The notes under the pieces: model-generated | The model's database searches: none | The model's input: only the letters and a program-made list of their open reading frames with translations | Told to the model about the DNA's origin: nothing | Source: Amblyornis subalaris | Lineage: Eukaryota > Chordata > Aves > Passeriformes > Ptilonorhynchidae | Reading direction: 5' to 3' | Length of the DNA: 64,000 nt | Assembly (NCBI GenBank): GCA_018881555.1 | Contig: JACAXG010000076.1 | Location: 1,870,003-1,934,002, forward strand | Translations under genes and position numbers: made by a program | In this document: positions 37,655-50,989 of the stretch, in pieces | Numbering within the stretch: position 1 is the stretch's first letter | Layout: every line of letters begins with the position of its first letter

Positions 37655-39340
37655 GGGCACTGATGTGCCAGGACAGAACTGGGAGTTAACCCCCGGGTAG
37701 GTACGTGTACTCCTGGAGGAGAGACAGGCTCTGGAATTCCTTCATTTGGAGTGACAACTATTTATTTCAACTGTATTTTTTATTTATGCTCTTCAAAAAG
37801 TCTACTGTGACCTCTCATTTCCGAGTAATGACCCTGGCAATGGCTATTTCTTCACCTCTCTGTGGGATCTACGGTGCACATCCCGTGACAAACTCTGCAT
37901 TCATCCTGAGTGCGTGGAAGAGCAGGACCAAAACGGTGGGATGATAACTAGTATCATGGGATCGGCCGCACTGATTGAGAGGCACACTCATGTCAAAGGA
38001 ATTACATTGCTTTTTGTGCACGGGACATGTCACAGAAACCAAGGAAGGAACTGCAGTCACAAATACCAGACTGGAAAATTGAAACCTGGAATTACACTTG
38101 TGGTCAGACTTCAGGCTTTGACCCTCTTCTTGCAATGGCTTGGACTGTATGTGTTGGAACCCATACAGATTTGGTCATTGTCTATGTACTTATTTTTTAA
38201 AGTCAGTCTTAAAACACTGAAATCATATTTTGGCTTCTACTTCTTTGTACATGTCTTTGCCATGACAAGTACTGTTAGTTTTTTAAAGAAAAACTAAAAC
38301 TTTATCCTTTTGCTTCCACAGAACCAATAAGCTCACACTTATTCACAGAAAAAAGTTTACTTCCTTAAGTCAAATTTGGTGAATCAAGTGGTGGTTTTGT
38401 CTTCAGGATTCAGCCCTGCTGCTGCAGAAAAGTGTACAGTGTAAAGTCCTAAGAGGTAATTTCAATTCCAGTGAAACCAATCCTGTCACTGACTTTAGCC
38501 TAAACTAACTATGTTCTAGGTTTCCTTATTTTGTCTTTTGCATGTTTGTTACCCTACTGGGACCTGCAGTAACATCTAGAGCAGATATTTTTTATGTCTT
38601 TGCACATATTCTTCATTTTTTCCCTTAAATAACAGCGTAGCTCTGTATGAATTAGGTCAATATTGTTTAACAGGATATTGTGTCAAAACTGCTGGGCTGT
38701 ACCGCTGGAGTTGTACTGAGGAGTCTTATTTTTCAGGAAATGAACCATGACTTCCATGATCCCACACTTCGTGTGGGGGCTAAGCAGAACATGAAACTGG
38801 CTGGAAGGACAGGAATAGCTTGGAACTTCGGGGCTGTTCAGTGAAATTCTTTGTGGTCTCATATTTTATTACAATAATGAATGGCTACATCCGAGTTTGA
38901 TTTTCCTCTTTTGTTCTACTCTTTAATATTAATGACTTAAATTTTAGTGTCCTCCATGCTATCAGGAATGGCAAAGCTGTAAGATGGGCATTGAGCTTTG
39001 GGTTGGAGAACATTCCCATAGCTCCATGTCAAACTCTTGCAGTGGCTGGTGCCCCAGAAATGCACCGCGTCAGTGAGGGTGAGTCCACCCATTTCATGTC
39101 AGGCACTAAACGCACACACCGTGTTGGGTTTTCACTTCAGGGAATGTTTAGAGTTTCTTTCTCGATTTCAGTTTTAAGCAGCATGTGTTTTTCCCAAGTG
39201 GCAATAGCAGCATGGCAATGCAATGCAGGAGTCAGGCTGAGCCTACACAAAACTAGTCCCCAGCATGTGTTAATCTCAGATGTGGGCATCCCTTCTCCTT
39301 ATCTTTTTCTGTAACACAAATAAAATAGTAGTAGATGATC
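37655..39340 (+). other. TTLL11: Probable TTLL11 3' UTR
   Basis: Non-coding sequence after the stop, AT-rich with no repeats. It runs to the first well-placed AATAAA at 39319-39324. A second AATAAA at 39818-39823 could give a longer form. The extent is inferred from poly(A) signals alone. Confidence 0.5.
39319..39324 (+). terminator. TTLL11: Candidate TTLL11 poly(A) signal
   Basis: AATAAA, canonical hexamer, 1.67 kb after the TTLL11 stop. T/GT-rich sequence follows within about 30 bases (GATCTTTGTTAGTT), as expected for a cleavage site. Confidence 0.5.
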
Positions 39341-39817
39341 TTTGTTAGTTCAACGGCCAGACTGTTTGAAATTTTATGTATTGTACCTAAGAGGACAATT
39401 GTAGACTAACGAATGCCACTGCCCTCAGCCTTGTTCAAGTTTCATAAAGATTATTGCAGTATGAAGATAAAATGCCAAACTCCAAGGTCTGGCACCTGTC
39501 AGAACAAATGAAGCTGAAAGGGTCATTTTTTTCACACTTTCATTGTAATATATTTGAAGACATTCACAAGTTGAAAAATGGTTACTTCTCCTTTTGTGAC
39601 ATCTGACATTTGTCTTGCGATTGGCAGTGTGTTNCTGGAAAATAGCTTACAGTTCCTCTCATCTCGTGATTGATGTCCTGTAAAGACAGAGTTACAGAGG
39701 AGTCGGATTTGAAATGCTACGACTGTGAATGCCTTTCCTCGCACCTTTGAAGTAGTACGATGTGTGGCCTAAAACAGCCCAGTTTTGCTATCGTAGAACT
39801 TACCCTGATATCAGTGG

Positions 39818-39823
39818 AATAAA
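39818..39823 (+). terminator. TTLL11: Alternative TTLL11 poly(A) signal
   Basis: A second canonical AATAAA on the + strand about 500 bases beyond the first. It could serve a longer 3' UTR; use cannot be judged from sequence. Confidence 0.3.
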
Positions 39824-39899
39824 TTAACTATTGTATATTGAACACTGATAAGATCTCTCTCTCTATGGGAGACCTTTATACTCTCTGGATCTAATAGAG

Positions 39900-40320
39900 G
39901 TTTTTATAGCTCGTGCATCCACAGGCTGATGCTGCACACCCTATTCATCTCCCACTTCAAATATGAAGGGTCCCTTGTAGAATAGACAAAATATTCAATT
40001 ATCTGCCTCCAGTAATCCAGTGTTCATGTATTTATATAATTGGAAAATTGAATGCCATATTATTCTCGGAGGGGGGGAGGGAATAAACCAGGAATGTACT
40101 TCAGAGATTTAATGGCAGTCACATTTCTCTTCCCTCCTGTCTAATTCAATTTCCTCTGAATATTATTTAGCATCCAATTTCATAGAGCCTTTAAGTTACC
40201 AGTCTGTGCCCATGCAAATGACCAGAGACACTTTATCCAGGATGTGAATGCTAATGCACTGATAATCTGTTAATCCTGAGGTACCTCTCTAGCTAAAGAA
40301 ACAATACATGAAAGGTAACA
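39900..40320. promoter_or_regulatory. Candidate conserved non-coding block
   Basis: No coding potential, no repeats, evenly AT-rich sequence with an exact POU octamer (ATGCAAAT, 40212-40219) and several AATT cores. It looks like the conserved non-coding elements common near developmental genes, but this is an impression without an alignment. Confidence 0.25.
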
Positions 40321-40859
40321 GGCACTGGGTTTTTAATAGCGCTGTTGTATATATTCTCTTCAGAGAATGCCACAGCACTGCACTCATTATTCAATTTATG
40401 ATATATATGATAAGAATATTGTATACCAGTGAAATCTTGTTATCAGACACACTGGGTCTGGTATTCCTTTCTGGGTAGAAATCAGAATAAAACAACATCT
40501 AATGAAAGTGAGTCCAGAATTTCAACCCTCTTTCCTGCAGGTTTGTGTGCAGCCTGACTGTGCTCAGACCCTCTCAGTGATTCTTTGTTCCCTTTGAGTT
40601 CTTTCTCTGGATAAGGCTGTTGGTAGGATAAGTCACCTGAAATTTGCCGGATCTGCCCTGGGCTCTCGACACCCCTTGTCCTCTGCCCAAAGCACCCTGT
40701 CCCTGTCACTGCCACCTGTTCTGGGAACAGGGAACGGACCCCAAACAGGTCCCTGCGCCTGCCACACACGTGTGGCTCCTTCCTTCAAAGGAAAGGGGAG
40801 AGGGAGGTGCTCGGCTAATTGCAGTTAATGACCAGGTGAGAGACCCAGCTCCACCTGTG

Positions 40860-41430
40860 TCCACTTGGCCTCTTCAGCTGGAGCTCCCCTGTTGCCGGGC
40901 AGGTGGCTCCTGGGCTTTACCCGCAGGGCCCGTCAGGTCACAGCGTCCTTCCGAGGGACGGTGACGGAGTTCGGAGGCCCTGGTGCTGAGGAGGGATCTC
41001 GTCCCGCTCCTGCCCGAGCCTGGTGGGGTAGGTGCGGGTCTCCTTGTGCTGGGTGCTCGGGTCGGGCGGGGATTTTGGGGCTGACCGGGGCCCGGCTCCT
41101 GCACTGCTTTCTGTGGGAGTCCCCGAGGCTGCGCCGGGGTCGTAGGACGCCGAGGGCCGGCCAGCCCCGCTCCGCCCAGCCGTGCTGCAGGGACGTGACG
41201 GGCCCCAGCGCCTGGGACGCCCTTCGGTTCCACAGCGCAGAACCGTGTGGTGACGCCTGCGTCAGCTTCTCCCGGTGGAGCAGATGGAGCCCCTTGGGCT
41301 TCCCGGAGAGCCCCGCGCAGGGAGCTGTCCCCGGGGGGATCCTGGGCGCGGGGGAGCGCACACAGCCCGGCGCTTCCAGAACCTTCCTGCCGGCGGGGGC
41401 CGTGACGCGGTGAAGGGGCCCGTGAGGGCT
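40860..41430. promoter_or_regulatory. Orphan CpG island between TTLL11 and DAB2IP
   Basis: About 570 bases are markedly G+C rich with frequent CpG, in sharp contrast to the AT-rich block to the left. It overlaps no exon of the two genes. Open frames exist on both strands (up to 182 codons on +), but they are what high G+C produces by chance and show no known domain. It could be the promoter of an unannotated transcript, an alternative regulatory island, or a methylated CpG cluster. Confidence 0.55.
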
Positions 41431-41667
41431 GTCAGTGTAGATCTGGAGTGAAGTGGGGCGTTTCCATAACAGTCTCAGCGGATTCCGCTCAGTGCGCCGG
41501 GCTGAGCCCTGTCAACGACCCGGGGAAATGGTTTGTGACAAAGAGATGCGTCTGAAGGAACTGGTACGTGCTGCGGTTTGTGCTTTTTTCCCACCTCCCG
41601 TCTCTGTCATCGCGGAGGTTGGCTGGAGCCTCCTGGAGCAGGGAGGACTGCATGGCATAGCTCCGTG

Positions 41668-41850
41668 TGGGGGAATCTCATCCCAATCCCTGCCATGGGC
41701 AAGGACACCTTTCACTATCCCAGGTTGCTCCAAGCGCCGTCCAACCTGGCCTTGGACACTTCCAGGGAGGGAGCAGCCACAGCTCCTCTGGGCAATTTGT
41801 GCCAGGGCCTCACCATCCCCACAGGGAAGAATTTTCTCTGCTTTTGCAGA
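41668..41850 (-). mobile_element. CR1 LINE 3' fragment
   Basis: AATCCCTGCCATGGGCAAGG, ACACCTTTCACTATCCCAGG, TTGCTCCAAG, CCAACCTGGCCTTGGACACT and TCCAGGGAGGGAGCAGCCAC form the reverse complement of the CR1 3' region, so it lies on the - strand. Its outermost tail is lost. It lies just right of the orphan CpG island. Confidence 0.92.
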
Positions 41851-44800
41851 GGTGCTGCTGCCTCCACAGACACCTGGCCGTGCCTCGCAGGGGTCCTGCA
41901 GCTCCTGCTGCCCACCTGAGCGAGAACAAACTGCTCCAAGCACAAGTTGAGCACTTGATTTTCTTAGGTACTGACTCTGCTCACAGAGCTGCCCCCTCCT
42001 TTGGCCACACTGACGGGCATTGCTGCCACACCTGAGCCTGAGAGAGCACACGGCGTCTGTCCCTTTGCCCACTGCAGATGTCCTGGGTGGATGAGAGATG
42101 GTGTTTGGGCTCCAAATTCCTGCTGAAATATCAGCAGTGAGGTGCCTACATCTGCCCAGCTACGCTCGACTTGTTTCACTCTGCCCTCTGGTTGTTCCTC
42201 CGTAAGGGGAAATTGATAAAGTATTTATTTTTCTCTGGCTGTTTCCATCTGTACTGCCTTGAGAGCATCCTCTGGCTCGCTTGGTTTGTTCCAGCAGGAT
42301 GAGGTCCCTAGCCTCCTGCTATCCCTTCCCCAACCGCACACAGCCCAGCTCGTGCTTTTCTCTCAGATTATTTCTGCCTTACTTACCTTCACTTCACCTT
42401 AAGCACGCACACACAAAATCATCAGCGCTACCCAGGTAAATCCATCTGGTTTCTGTCTCAGCCTCATTTAACCTCCCATTGAAGAGATTGTATCACATGG
42501 TATTCAGCTGGAGCCTATTACCTTGCATGCCCAAGCATATCACATTGAATTACCCTGGCCCACAGGCCTGCGGTGTTTGCTAATAGCTAATGGCTGCTTT
42601 TAACTTAGAGGTGATTTATTCGAGCGCGTTCCTATTCGCAGTGCAGCGCGGGGGGTGTGGCAGTGTGTTAACCAGAGCTCAGCGAGGGAATGCCGGCAGC
42701 TCGGCGGGACGGCTGGAGGCAGCCTGGCCTCACGCCTCCCCGCCAGCTGCTGACGTTTCCCAGTGTTCCCATTCCTCACCGCTGTCCCAGCCGCAGCAAG
42801 TGTCAGGGACAGGGAGTGGCTGCTCCTGGCTGCACGCAGCAAGGGAGGGCGCAGTGCTCTGTCTGCCTGTTGTCACCAGCGTGAGTGCCAGGGAGCGGGT
42901 GGCACATCCGTGCGCTCAGGAACGTCCCGGGAAGGGGCAGTGTGCCGTGGGCTGCCCCTGCACGCTGTCTCCTGCCCTCTGCCTCAACTGCCTCTGTGGA
43001 AGATGAGTATTTTTTGCAGTTCTGGTGGCAGAGTTAAGTTCACTTGTGTAATTGCTGAATTTANTGCAGGTGTAGTGTAAAAGCGGTATGAAATTGTGGT
43101 AAAGGACAAAATGGAAAGCCTATTATGGTGATGTGATGCAATTTTCTCTCTTCCTTTGCCTCATCAGTGGAAATACAAAAGCCCTTGTGCAGGTCAGGGT
43201 CAGATCCACCAATGAGCAAGCCAGGAGAAAGAGAGAATGCAAGTTATGGATGCAAACCCAGCTCCCTGATTTGTGGTTTGATGAGTCTTGAGCCTCATGT
43301 TTGTCCTCTTGTCAGCCCAGGTGCCCCAGCACATGGCTCTCCTCACGCAGGGGGTGAGGGAGGACCGTGGCTTCCAGGAGGAAGAGTAGTGACTGTGATA
43401 AATCAAAGTCAATCAGCTTGGGAGCTCTCTTATTCGGGCTTCATTCCTTGAAGATGTAGCACAAAAATCCAGTGGTTGAGGTTATTTAATTATGGCTCAT
43501 ACCACCAGTGGGGAAATCTGATCATGTACTGGGCCTGCATCAATATTATTCATGTGTCAAGGAGCTGTGCTGGCTGTCAGGTGGGAAATGGCAGAAATCC
43601 TACACATGTCCAAGTCCTTCTCTCTCTTCCTCTCACCTTACTTAATAACCAAGTAACCTGATCCGCTGTCTGTCTAAGATCAATAATAGCACAGGTAACA
43701 TCATGACAAGGTGGAACACATTTTTTTTTAGTGCCTCAGGACACTGTGGGTGCTGAGGTGACAATGGGGAAAGAGGTGCTGCCTGGCACAGGGGACAAAC
43801 CACCTCCATCCTGGCCTGGCTGCGGGCGGCACCGCCGGCCCTTCCTGCAGCACATGGAAGTGTGTGAAGTCAATAGACACGGATAAAGTTGTGAACAGCA
43901 GCAGGAGCTGAAATAGCAACATCAATAGCAGTTTCCAGATAATGATCTAATTAGCACAAACAACAAGTTTCCACTAATGACTCTTGTTCTTCTAGCTCCT
44001 TTCTGCTCGCCTGTCATTATTGACTTCTCTGGCAGGGAGCGGCTGCGCTCCTGTCTCTGGGGCCGAGGCTTTGGAGGTTTGTTTACTTCCTGGCTTTGAA
44101 TTACTTCTCCAGAGGATGTGTGCTCAGGAGCCTGTGGGCCGCTGTGCGTGGGATGGCTGCNCGCAGAAGTGGGTGGGGGGAAGGAAAATCAGCTGTTTGG
44201 CTCTTGTAGCTTTCTGGAGGCCTTGGGAAAGTTGTGCTCCTACAGTATGTCCCTGTTGTAAAAATAAGGATGCTGACGTTCACCCACTGCAGTGGAGTGG
44301 GAGCTGACTGCATGTGGAGGGCTTGGGAAGCTGTGAGGGAAGGATGCTTGTCAGAAGCAGATTAGAGATTATTGTTGGAGGAGCAGAAACAAGATGTTTC
44401 TGTCCCTTCCCTCCCTAGGTATGAGCCTCGTCTCTGCACCTGCCTGCCTCCCTCTCACTGAAACAAAAAGGCTCTTCTGTGCTCTTAAGGCCCCAGCTTG
44501 GCAAGTATTGGCTTAATGCTGTCATTTCCTCGGTTGTCAGTGGCCACTGTTCTGGCTGATGCTTTGTCCTCAATTGTGGTGGGCAGGACTCTTGCATTTG
44601 GCCATTTTGAAGATGCCCAGTTCTGACATCTCCCTGCTGTGGGACTCGGCTTTGCCAGGGCGATGGAGTGGGACCTGGGCTGCACCACCTCAGCCTTGCC
44701 TGCGGTGCTTACTGCGCTGTGCTGGAGAAGGTGCTGCCTGGCACCAGGAACAGCTCATGGGCCAGTGACTCTCACTTACTAAACTCAGAACAAACCCTGT

Positions 44801-45800
44801 AAGGGTGCAATTACTGGAACATCATTATTGCTGATGAGTCTTGTGCAAAAATGACTTCCCAGATTAAAAACCTCAAGCAAACACATCTGTGCTCCCCAGC
44901 CTCCCAGCCCTGTATTCCCGTGGTTGTTCTGGCTGCTGATCTGCAATTCCGAGTCTCACTTCTCCCAGCCTTGCCCGTCTGCCTGGGCCCGCTGGGAGCG
45001 GCTGCAGCCAGGCTGCGGAGCCACAGATGCTGAGAGCTGTCAAGTGCACAGAGACGTTCTGGGTGTTTTCGGCTGAGAATTCAGCTCTGCTCTAATGAAG
45101 CCGAACAGCCGCTAAGGAGGTTTTATTCAAGTCAAGGTGGTTTTGACTAATCCCTCCTTGCAGCGTTTTCTGAGGTGCTCTGTGTTTCCAGGGCTGCTTT
45201 TTTCTTTCTCTCAGCCTTCAAAATCAACACTGGTGAGGGTGACAGGAGAGCCCTGAGGGAGGATTTTGGCCTGGGTGGGTTTTGCCTTCCTTCCTTGGGC
45301 AGGTGCTGGTTCCTGGCAGGAACAGGAGGAGGGTTCTCTCATCTGAGTGGCTCAAGCTGCTGGCAGCCAGCAGAGCCCAGTGCCCAGCCCGGCTCCAGTG
45401 CTGCTGAACACAGGAATAGCCACAGGTGCTCTCCACGTCCTGACTCATTTCGATGCAGCCAGTCTGTCTTCCCTCTCTCCCAGAGGAGCTAATTATGGTG
45501 ATGTTAATGAGGCAGAGGTGCTGATGTTGCCCAGGGTTTTAATGACTTTCCTCCAAGTTTTCTGCTACTTTTACAGGAGAGGCAGAAGGGCGATTTGGAA
45601 GGAGTGATGGGGGCCTGGCTGTCAGACCCTCCCAGCATGTGAAGGGAAGATGGTGGAGCCAGGTCAGGGCTAAAATACTACTAGGAGCAAATTCCAATGA
45701 TCTCTTTGGGGAGGCAGGTAAGACATGTTTGTGTGTGCATGTGGCGTGTGCCAGGATGCTCTAAAAGCTGGAAATGACTGAGTAGAGGTGCTGGAGCACT
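41851..45800. other. Intergenic region between convergent genes
   Basis: No supported gene on either strand. Composition alternates between G+C-rich patches (about 42600-42960 and 44600-45450) and AT-rich ones. Open frames in the G+C-rich patches have no recognisable domain and no splice context. No transposon is recognisable beyond the CR1 to the left. Confidence 0.6.
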
Positions 45801-45823
45801 TATGTAAAATATCTAAATAAATC

Positions 45824-45829
45824 TTTAAT
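45824..45829 (-). terminator. DAB2IP: Candidate distal poly(A) signal, - strand
   Basis: On the - strand ATTAAA sits in AATTAGAAATATTAAAGATT, preceded by AU-rich sequence. This is a common second-best poly(A) hexamer in a convincing context. It is 5.2 kb beyond the DAB2IP stop, so assignment to DAB2IP is uncertain. Confidence 0.3.
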
Positions 45830-48055
45830 ATTTCTAATTGCAAATGTACATAAATTGCACAGCCACATCATTTCTTTGAACACCAACAACTTTCTCTGTA
45901 CATTATTACATAGTTTAAAAGGAGCTGAAGGATATTCAGCAAACACTTCCACTTTGCTTTTTTGTTTTTTAAACATACTTACAAAAAAAGATTTGTTTTT
46001 CTTTATAAGAGGATATAAAACATAGCGACTGCTTATCAGGAACAAGTATCAGCCTAAGCAGATATACAGAGAGAGGTATATCTTAAGACACAGTGATGTA
46101 TGATAAAGGAATATGTGAACATGGAGGCTGCACTCTGGGGTACTGGTAGCTGATGCAGAGCCACATGGCATTTACAGCAATGTCACAGCTCAGGTGATCT
46201 GTGAAGGTCAATGCTTGAATGTGACACCCTTTTACAAAGCTGTTGGTTGTTTCTGGATATTGTGCAATGCCCTCAGGATTGGATTTGGTTTGGAAAGCCC
46301 ATGAGCTGCACGTTCTTATGCTGCTGTCGTCTTCCTGCTCCCCCACGTGTGATTTCCCCCAGGGGAGATGGAAAAGGCAACAGTTACCTGTGCAGGGTCG
46401 GACCAGGGCGGGTGCGGCACGTCTGAGCCTCATGGCCGAGCAGTCTCCTCTGAAACGGCCCTGAGGCTCAGAGACCTGCTGGGGATGGGCAGATGGGGTG
46501 TCCCTTCCTGTGGCCACTGAAGGGAGCTCCTGGTGGCCATGAGGCCGTGGCTCTGACCCACNTCAGGTCCCAGTCCTGGCCAGCCTGGAGGCCTGGATTG
46601 CTTTGAATACAAATGTTTGGGAGGAGTGACCCCAACAGTCACTGCAGGTGGGAAGGACAGAGTATCCACCCAGGGACAGTGTCACAGGTTNTTCCCTTTG
46701 GACTCTTGCTTTGCGCTCTCCAGGCAAAGCTGCGTGTGAAGGACAGGGCAGGGACCTTGGTGGAGCTGCTGGACACCGCTGGGCACTGGCTGCTGTCAGA
46801 AAGGCATCGCCCCAGGGCTGCTCCCCCTGCCCTGGGATCGCTGGGGGAAATGAGCCCCTTCCAGATCAGACCCCTGGGCCACAGCCTGTGGCTGTCCTGG
46901 CTGAACACATCACTGCATCTGCCATCTGTGACTGCAAATCCTCTCCTTGTCCATCACAGAACAGACCTCAGCACATTTTCTATTGCATCTGGGTGTGGAC
47001 ATTAGAAACAGGAAAAAGCCTATGAACCATCTAAACTTTGGGAATGATTGATTCCTTGCTGATTGCTTTCCTAGGAGAGCCTGTGACACCTCACTTAGGT
47101 CCAGCAAGTCCCTTTGCCCTTTAGGAATACTCACAGTAGCAGAACCTGTGTCCTGCACCCTGCAGCAACCTCTGGGACTGGTTCCCAGAGGTTCTCCCAT
47201 GTGTTCTCACAGTGCAATCAGTGCTTTACAGCTGCAAAAGCAGAAAACAAAACCAACCAGACTCAAATGACAATGCGGAGTGACACTGGACTCTTTGGAT
47301 GGTGGCAGGATTTGCTTAAACTGGTGCAAAAGGGGCTGGTGACTACACTGTAGTATTAGTTGGCATGGGGAAGGACTTGGGTCCCTCCCATCTTTTGGCA
47401 CTGAAGCCATAATCCCTGTCCAAAATGATGATACTTACAGTCCGCAGAGACCTTGGGATACTGGTCAGTCCATTTCATCCCCTTTTACACAAAACCGCTC
47501 ATTTTTCAGGAGCATTCACTACAGTTTAACAAAACCCCAAATCAAAACTCTTAGAACAGAATCTGAGGTGGGCCCACCACAAATCTGGATCCATGGCTTC
47601 GCTCCCTTCCCTTCCCTTTCCCTCAGATGCTCAGGGGAGGAGGCTGGAATCAGAACGTGGGTCTGGATCCAGATTTGGCAGCCCGAGCCCACCTTTCCAA
47701 CACAGCAGTGAGATACAGCCAAATCCCGACCGAATAAGCAGCACCAGAAGTAAGTTACTATATACAACTGTTAGTGAGATAGATACGGTACAGTAAACAC
47801 TGAGAACATTTACAAAAAAATATTAAGACTTGTATTAAGATAAAAATTGGAGTGTTTTTGCTTTGTTTACACTTTGACGAGTTTGCACTAGAACAGCTTC
47901 TTACTGTAGAAAGCGCAAGAACTGGAAAGGAAATGGAGCCGATCACAAAACCTTGGGGGCAGTGGTGGTTTGCTCTGGTGCTGCAGCACCTCTCGGGATC
48001 CAGGTATTGCTACGCCAGGTACCAGCTCCGAGGCCACGGCAGGGAGCGCGCGAGG

Positions 48056-48088
48056 CTCCCGCACTCACACACACACGCACGCACACAG
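48056..48088. repeat. CA/CG-rich microsatellite
   Basis: An interrupted CACACACACGCACGCACACA tract. It is a simple repeat in the possible DAB2IP 3' UTR. Confidence 0.8.
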
Positions 48089-50636
48089 AGAAATGTACAG
48101 CTTATAAATAACAGAAACACAAACTGAAGTAACAGAACTGAACTGAGCCTGGATCTGAACGCCTGCCCCCAAACCTCTTTAGGGGAGGGTCACGGTTAGG
48201 TCCAGTTGTTGACAGTTGCAGGGGAAGGAAACAGGGAAAAAAGGGGTGGGAGGAATCTCTACTGCAACGAGACTTCATCCTGATTTGAATTTCTTTTTGT
48301 ACTGGCTTGGGAAACTAAGCAACAACTCCAGAAGGTGTTGGCACTGGAACTTTTAATATTTTAGTAACTGGCTGTGGAAGGATTTAAGCATTCCTACTAT
48401 TTCAGCAGGACAATGCGTTCAGTAATTTGCAAGTTTGAGGGTAACCAGGACTTTGTGACAGATCGGGGCGGGGGGGAGAGCAGTGCCTTGGCTTGTGGTT
48501 GAGGAGAAGATTAAGATGTACTGTGCTTAGCTTCAGCACTAAACAATTGGTTTGTGGGTGTTTCTTTTTCCAGCTCTTACGGAGAGCACTGACTGCATCC
48601 CAAAATTACTTCCATGTATGAATGGAAANGTCGCTGGTGGGGTGCCCGCCCCGTGCCCTGTTAGCGTTTCCATTCCTCTCTGTCACTTCTGTCTTGAAAA
48701 ACTCCAGTCTCTCGCAACACAAATATAGAGAATTCAAAACAATCAGCTCTAAACAGACATCTCAGGGCAACAGCATTTAAAATAGTCTTTTTGCAGGGTT
48801 ATCATGTATTTGACTCTGAGACAGTGGCAGATGTAAGTCTACGTACCCAACGGTTCACAGTACCCTGTATATTCCTAACCTGTCTGGGTCTTTCTCCAGT
48901 TGTAACCTTGTCAGTTTTGTGAGGTTCTTCAAAGCCATCTGTGCTAGTCTCCAAAATTCAAAGGTCACTGTGCTTGCCATAAGTACTGAGTTATGACATT
49001 GCTCTGAGGAGCTCCATTTGGGGTCTGCTGTNTGCTGCACCCCTCGGCAGGTGTTGGCGGGGTGTGGAGACCTCAGTGCAACACGTTCGCTCCTCCTGGG
49101 CTTGGCCCAGGGCTTCCAGGGACCAGAAANACGTGTAGGAAAAAGAGCATCTTTAATTTTGCAAACGATTGCATGAGGAAGAATGCTGTTAAGGAGCCTT
49201 ATGGCTGTGGGGCAGCACGGCAATGCAGAGCTTAGTGGCAAAGTGTCCTGCTCAGGCAGCCTGGGAAGTGTGAGGCTGGAGANGGTACCTAAGCAGAGCA
49301 GAGCTCAGGGAACGTCCTAGTCCCTTGGACTGTATTTTACACATGGCAGGAGGAGCTAGGACAGGCGTTGAGCAGTGTGTTAACCTTTAGAGGGAGGGTA
49401 GGCAGATGTCCTGTACACTGTACACTGTCATCCGTATCTCAGAGAAACCTTTGGCTCTCGGTACGAGAGACCTGCTCTGAGAGTGGGACTTGTGAAGGAC
49501 TAACTGAAAGAGCCACAAACCAACAAACACACCGTGGCGGCAGGTCAGCGGCACAACCCCCGTGAAGGGGTGACCCCTCCGCTGAGCACGTGTCTGTGCC
49601 GAAGCCGCGCGTTTCGGCGCTGGGAAAGTCTAATCCTGGCTTATGCCTGCACAGTGCTCCTGACAAGGGGCCTTTCGGTGGTGGCTGCTGTTCTTGGTGG
49701 TTACTCCCTTATGACCATGTTTTACATTCTTCAAGCCGGTTAATTTCCATGCAGTGCTCATTCCCAATTTAAAGAGGACAGTATTCCAGAAAATGGGATC
49801 TTTTTTTTTCTAATGCATACTGTGAAAGAAAAGAAATACAATTACCGATCTTCATGGTTCTTCAGGGCTTTTTCTTGTTTCTTTGTCTGTTTTTCTCCCC
49901 AGAAATAGTAAAACTCTATGCACAGAGTATTCCATCCCCACAATGAACCCTTGATCAAGCAGGAAGCTGCCACTCCACATAGCCCCTCGCTCCCCCTCTA
50001 CCACAACAGGCACCAACAAATCCAGCCCCTGTCCCTCAATCACAGCTCAGGGACCAAGCTCAGGCAACATTCACTTTATTCTGTGGCGGGAAGTGTGCGT
50101 GGGACAGTGCCTGGGGCTATTGCTTACAAAACTCTTCCCCTTTATTTGTGAGAGAGCTGAAGCTGTCGAGAGGAATCGAGTTGCCATTCACCAGGTGCCA
50201 GNTCCTCCCTCCACTCGTGTGCCAGGGCCTCGGCCTTGCTCTGTGCCCCGGGCTGCCCAGGGACCCTGGGAGCCCCAGCAGCACCAGTCCTGCCCGTCTC
50301 CACTGNCCTGCCACAGGGGTTCCCCACACAGCACCCCTTCAGCCACCACACCACCCTGACCTTCCATCTGCACTGTGCTCCCTGTATGGGTGGAGATAAT
50401 TACTAATTAGCTGCATAAATGCCTTGTGGATGCTGTAAAAGCCAGTGGCCTCACAAAAGCCACGTCAGGAAGGACGCTGGGCTCAGCTGGGGTTCACTTT
50501 GGGAGGGCTGTGCTCCAGGGGGAGTCACAGGAGGAGCGGGCCAGGCTTTGCTGCCGTCCCTCGGATGCTACATCCAGCAGCACACTTGAACTGGACTTAC
50601 TGGGCCCCTGCCTGCTGCAGGCTCTGCCCAGCTCCC

Positions 50637-50642
50637 TTTATT
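50637..50642 (-). terminator. DAB2IP: Candidate proximal DAB2IP poly(A) signal
   Basis: AATAAA on the - strand about 350 bases after the stop codon. It would give a short 3' UTR. Use is not established. Confidence 0.3.
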
Positions 50643-50989
50643 TCGCTTACTGCAATGACAAGGACGTTACTCCTTGCTGGGAGGGGTGAGGCATATCCTT
50701 TGGGCAGTTTAGAAGGAAAAGGTTACTTTTGTTTAAACATTAAACACTGATTCAAATCCAACAGTGACAACGATTCTCGAATATATGTTATTTCCTTATG
50801 CCACTCATCTCACACTCGACATTCCCGTCCCTCAATGTGCTGGCAGGACATCTCCCAGCAGGGTCAGTCGGCGCCGTCCGCAGTAAGGAGCTGGTGCTCG
50901 GGGAGCAGCCGTTCTCTGAAGCCGCGGCTCACGCCTGCTGCGCACGGTCCCTCCGGCCGGGCCTCTCCTGCGGCAGCGCCCTCCGCGCG

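Larger units (their letters stand above)
45801..50989 (-). other. DAB2IP: Probable DAB2IP 3' UTR and downstream sequence
   Basis: This lies directly after the DAB2IP stop on the - strand. Near-stop AATAAA hexamers (- strand) are at 50637-50642, 50141-50146 and 50075-50080. A distal ATTAAA lies at 45824-45829, after a long AU-rich stretch (45815-46060) that looks like the end of a vertebrate mRNA. Another U/A-rich block lies at about 47750-47900, with a CA-rich microsatellite near 48056-48088. The true 3' end could be any of these. No coding exon is supported. Confidence 0.4.

Noticed and set aside
40865..41413. 182-codon + strand frame and overlapping - strand frames in the orphan CpG island
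   Set aside because: Low-complexity Pro/Arg/Gly translation on both strands with no conserved motif. The CpG island itself explains the absence of stops.
41512..42072. 186-codon - strand frame near 41.5-42.1 kb
   Set aside because: A large part is CR1 sequence in reverse, and the rest shows no domain.
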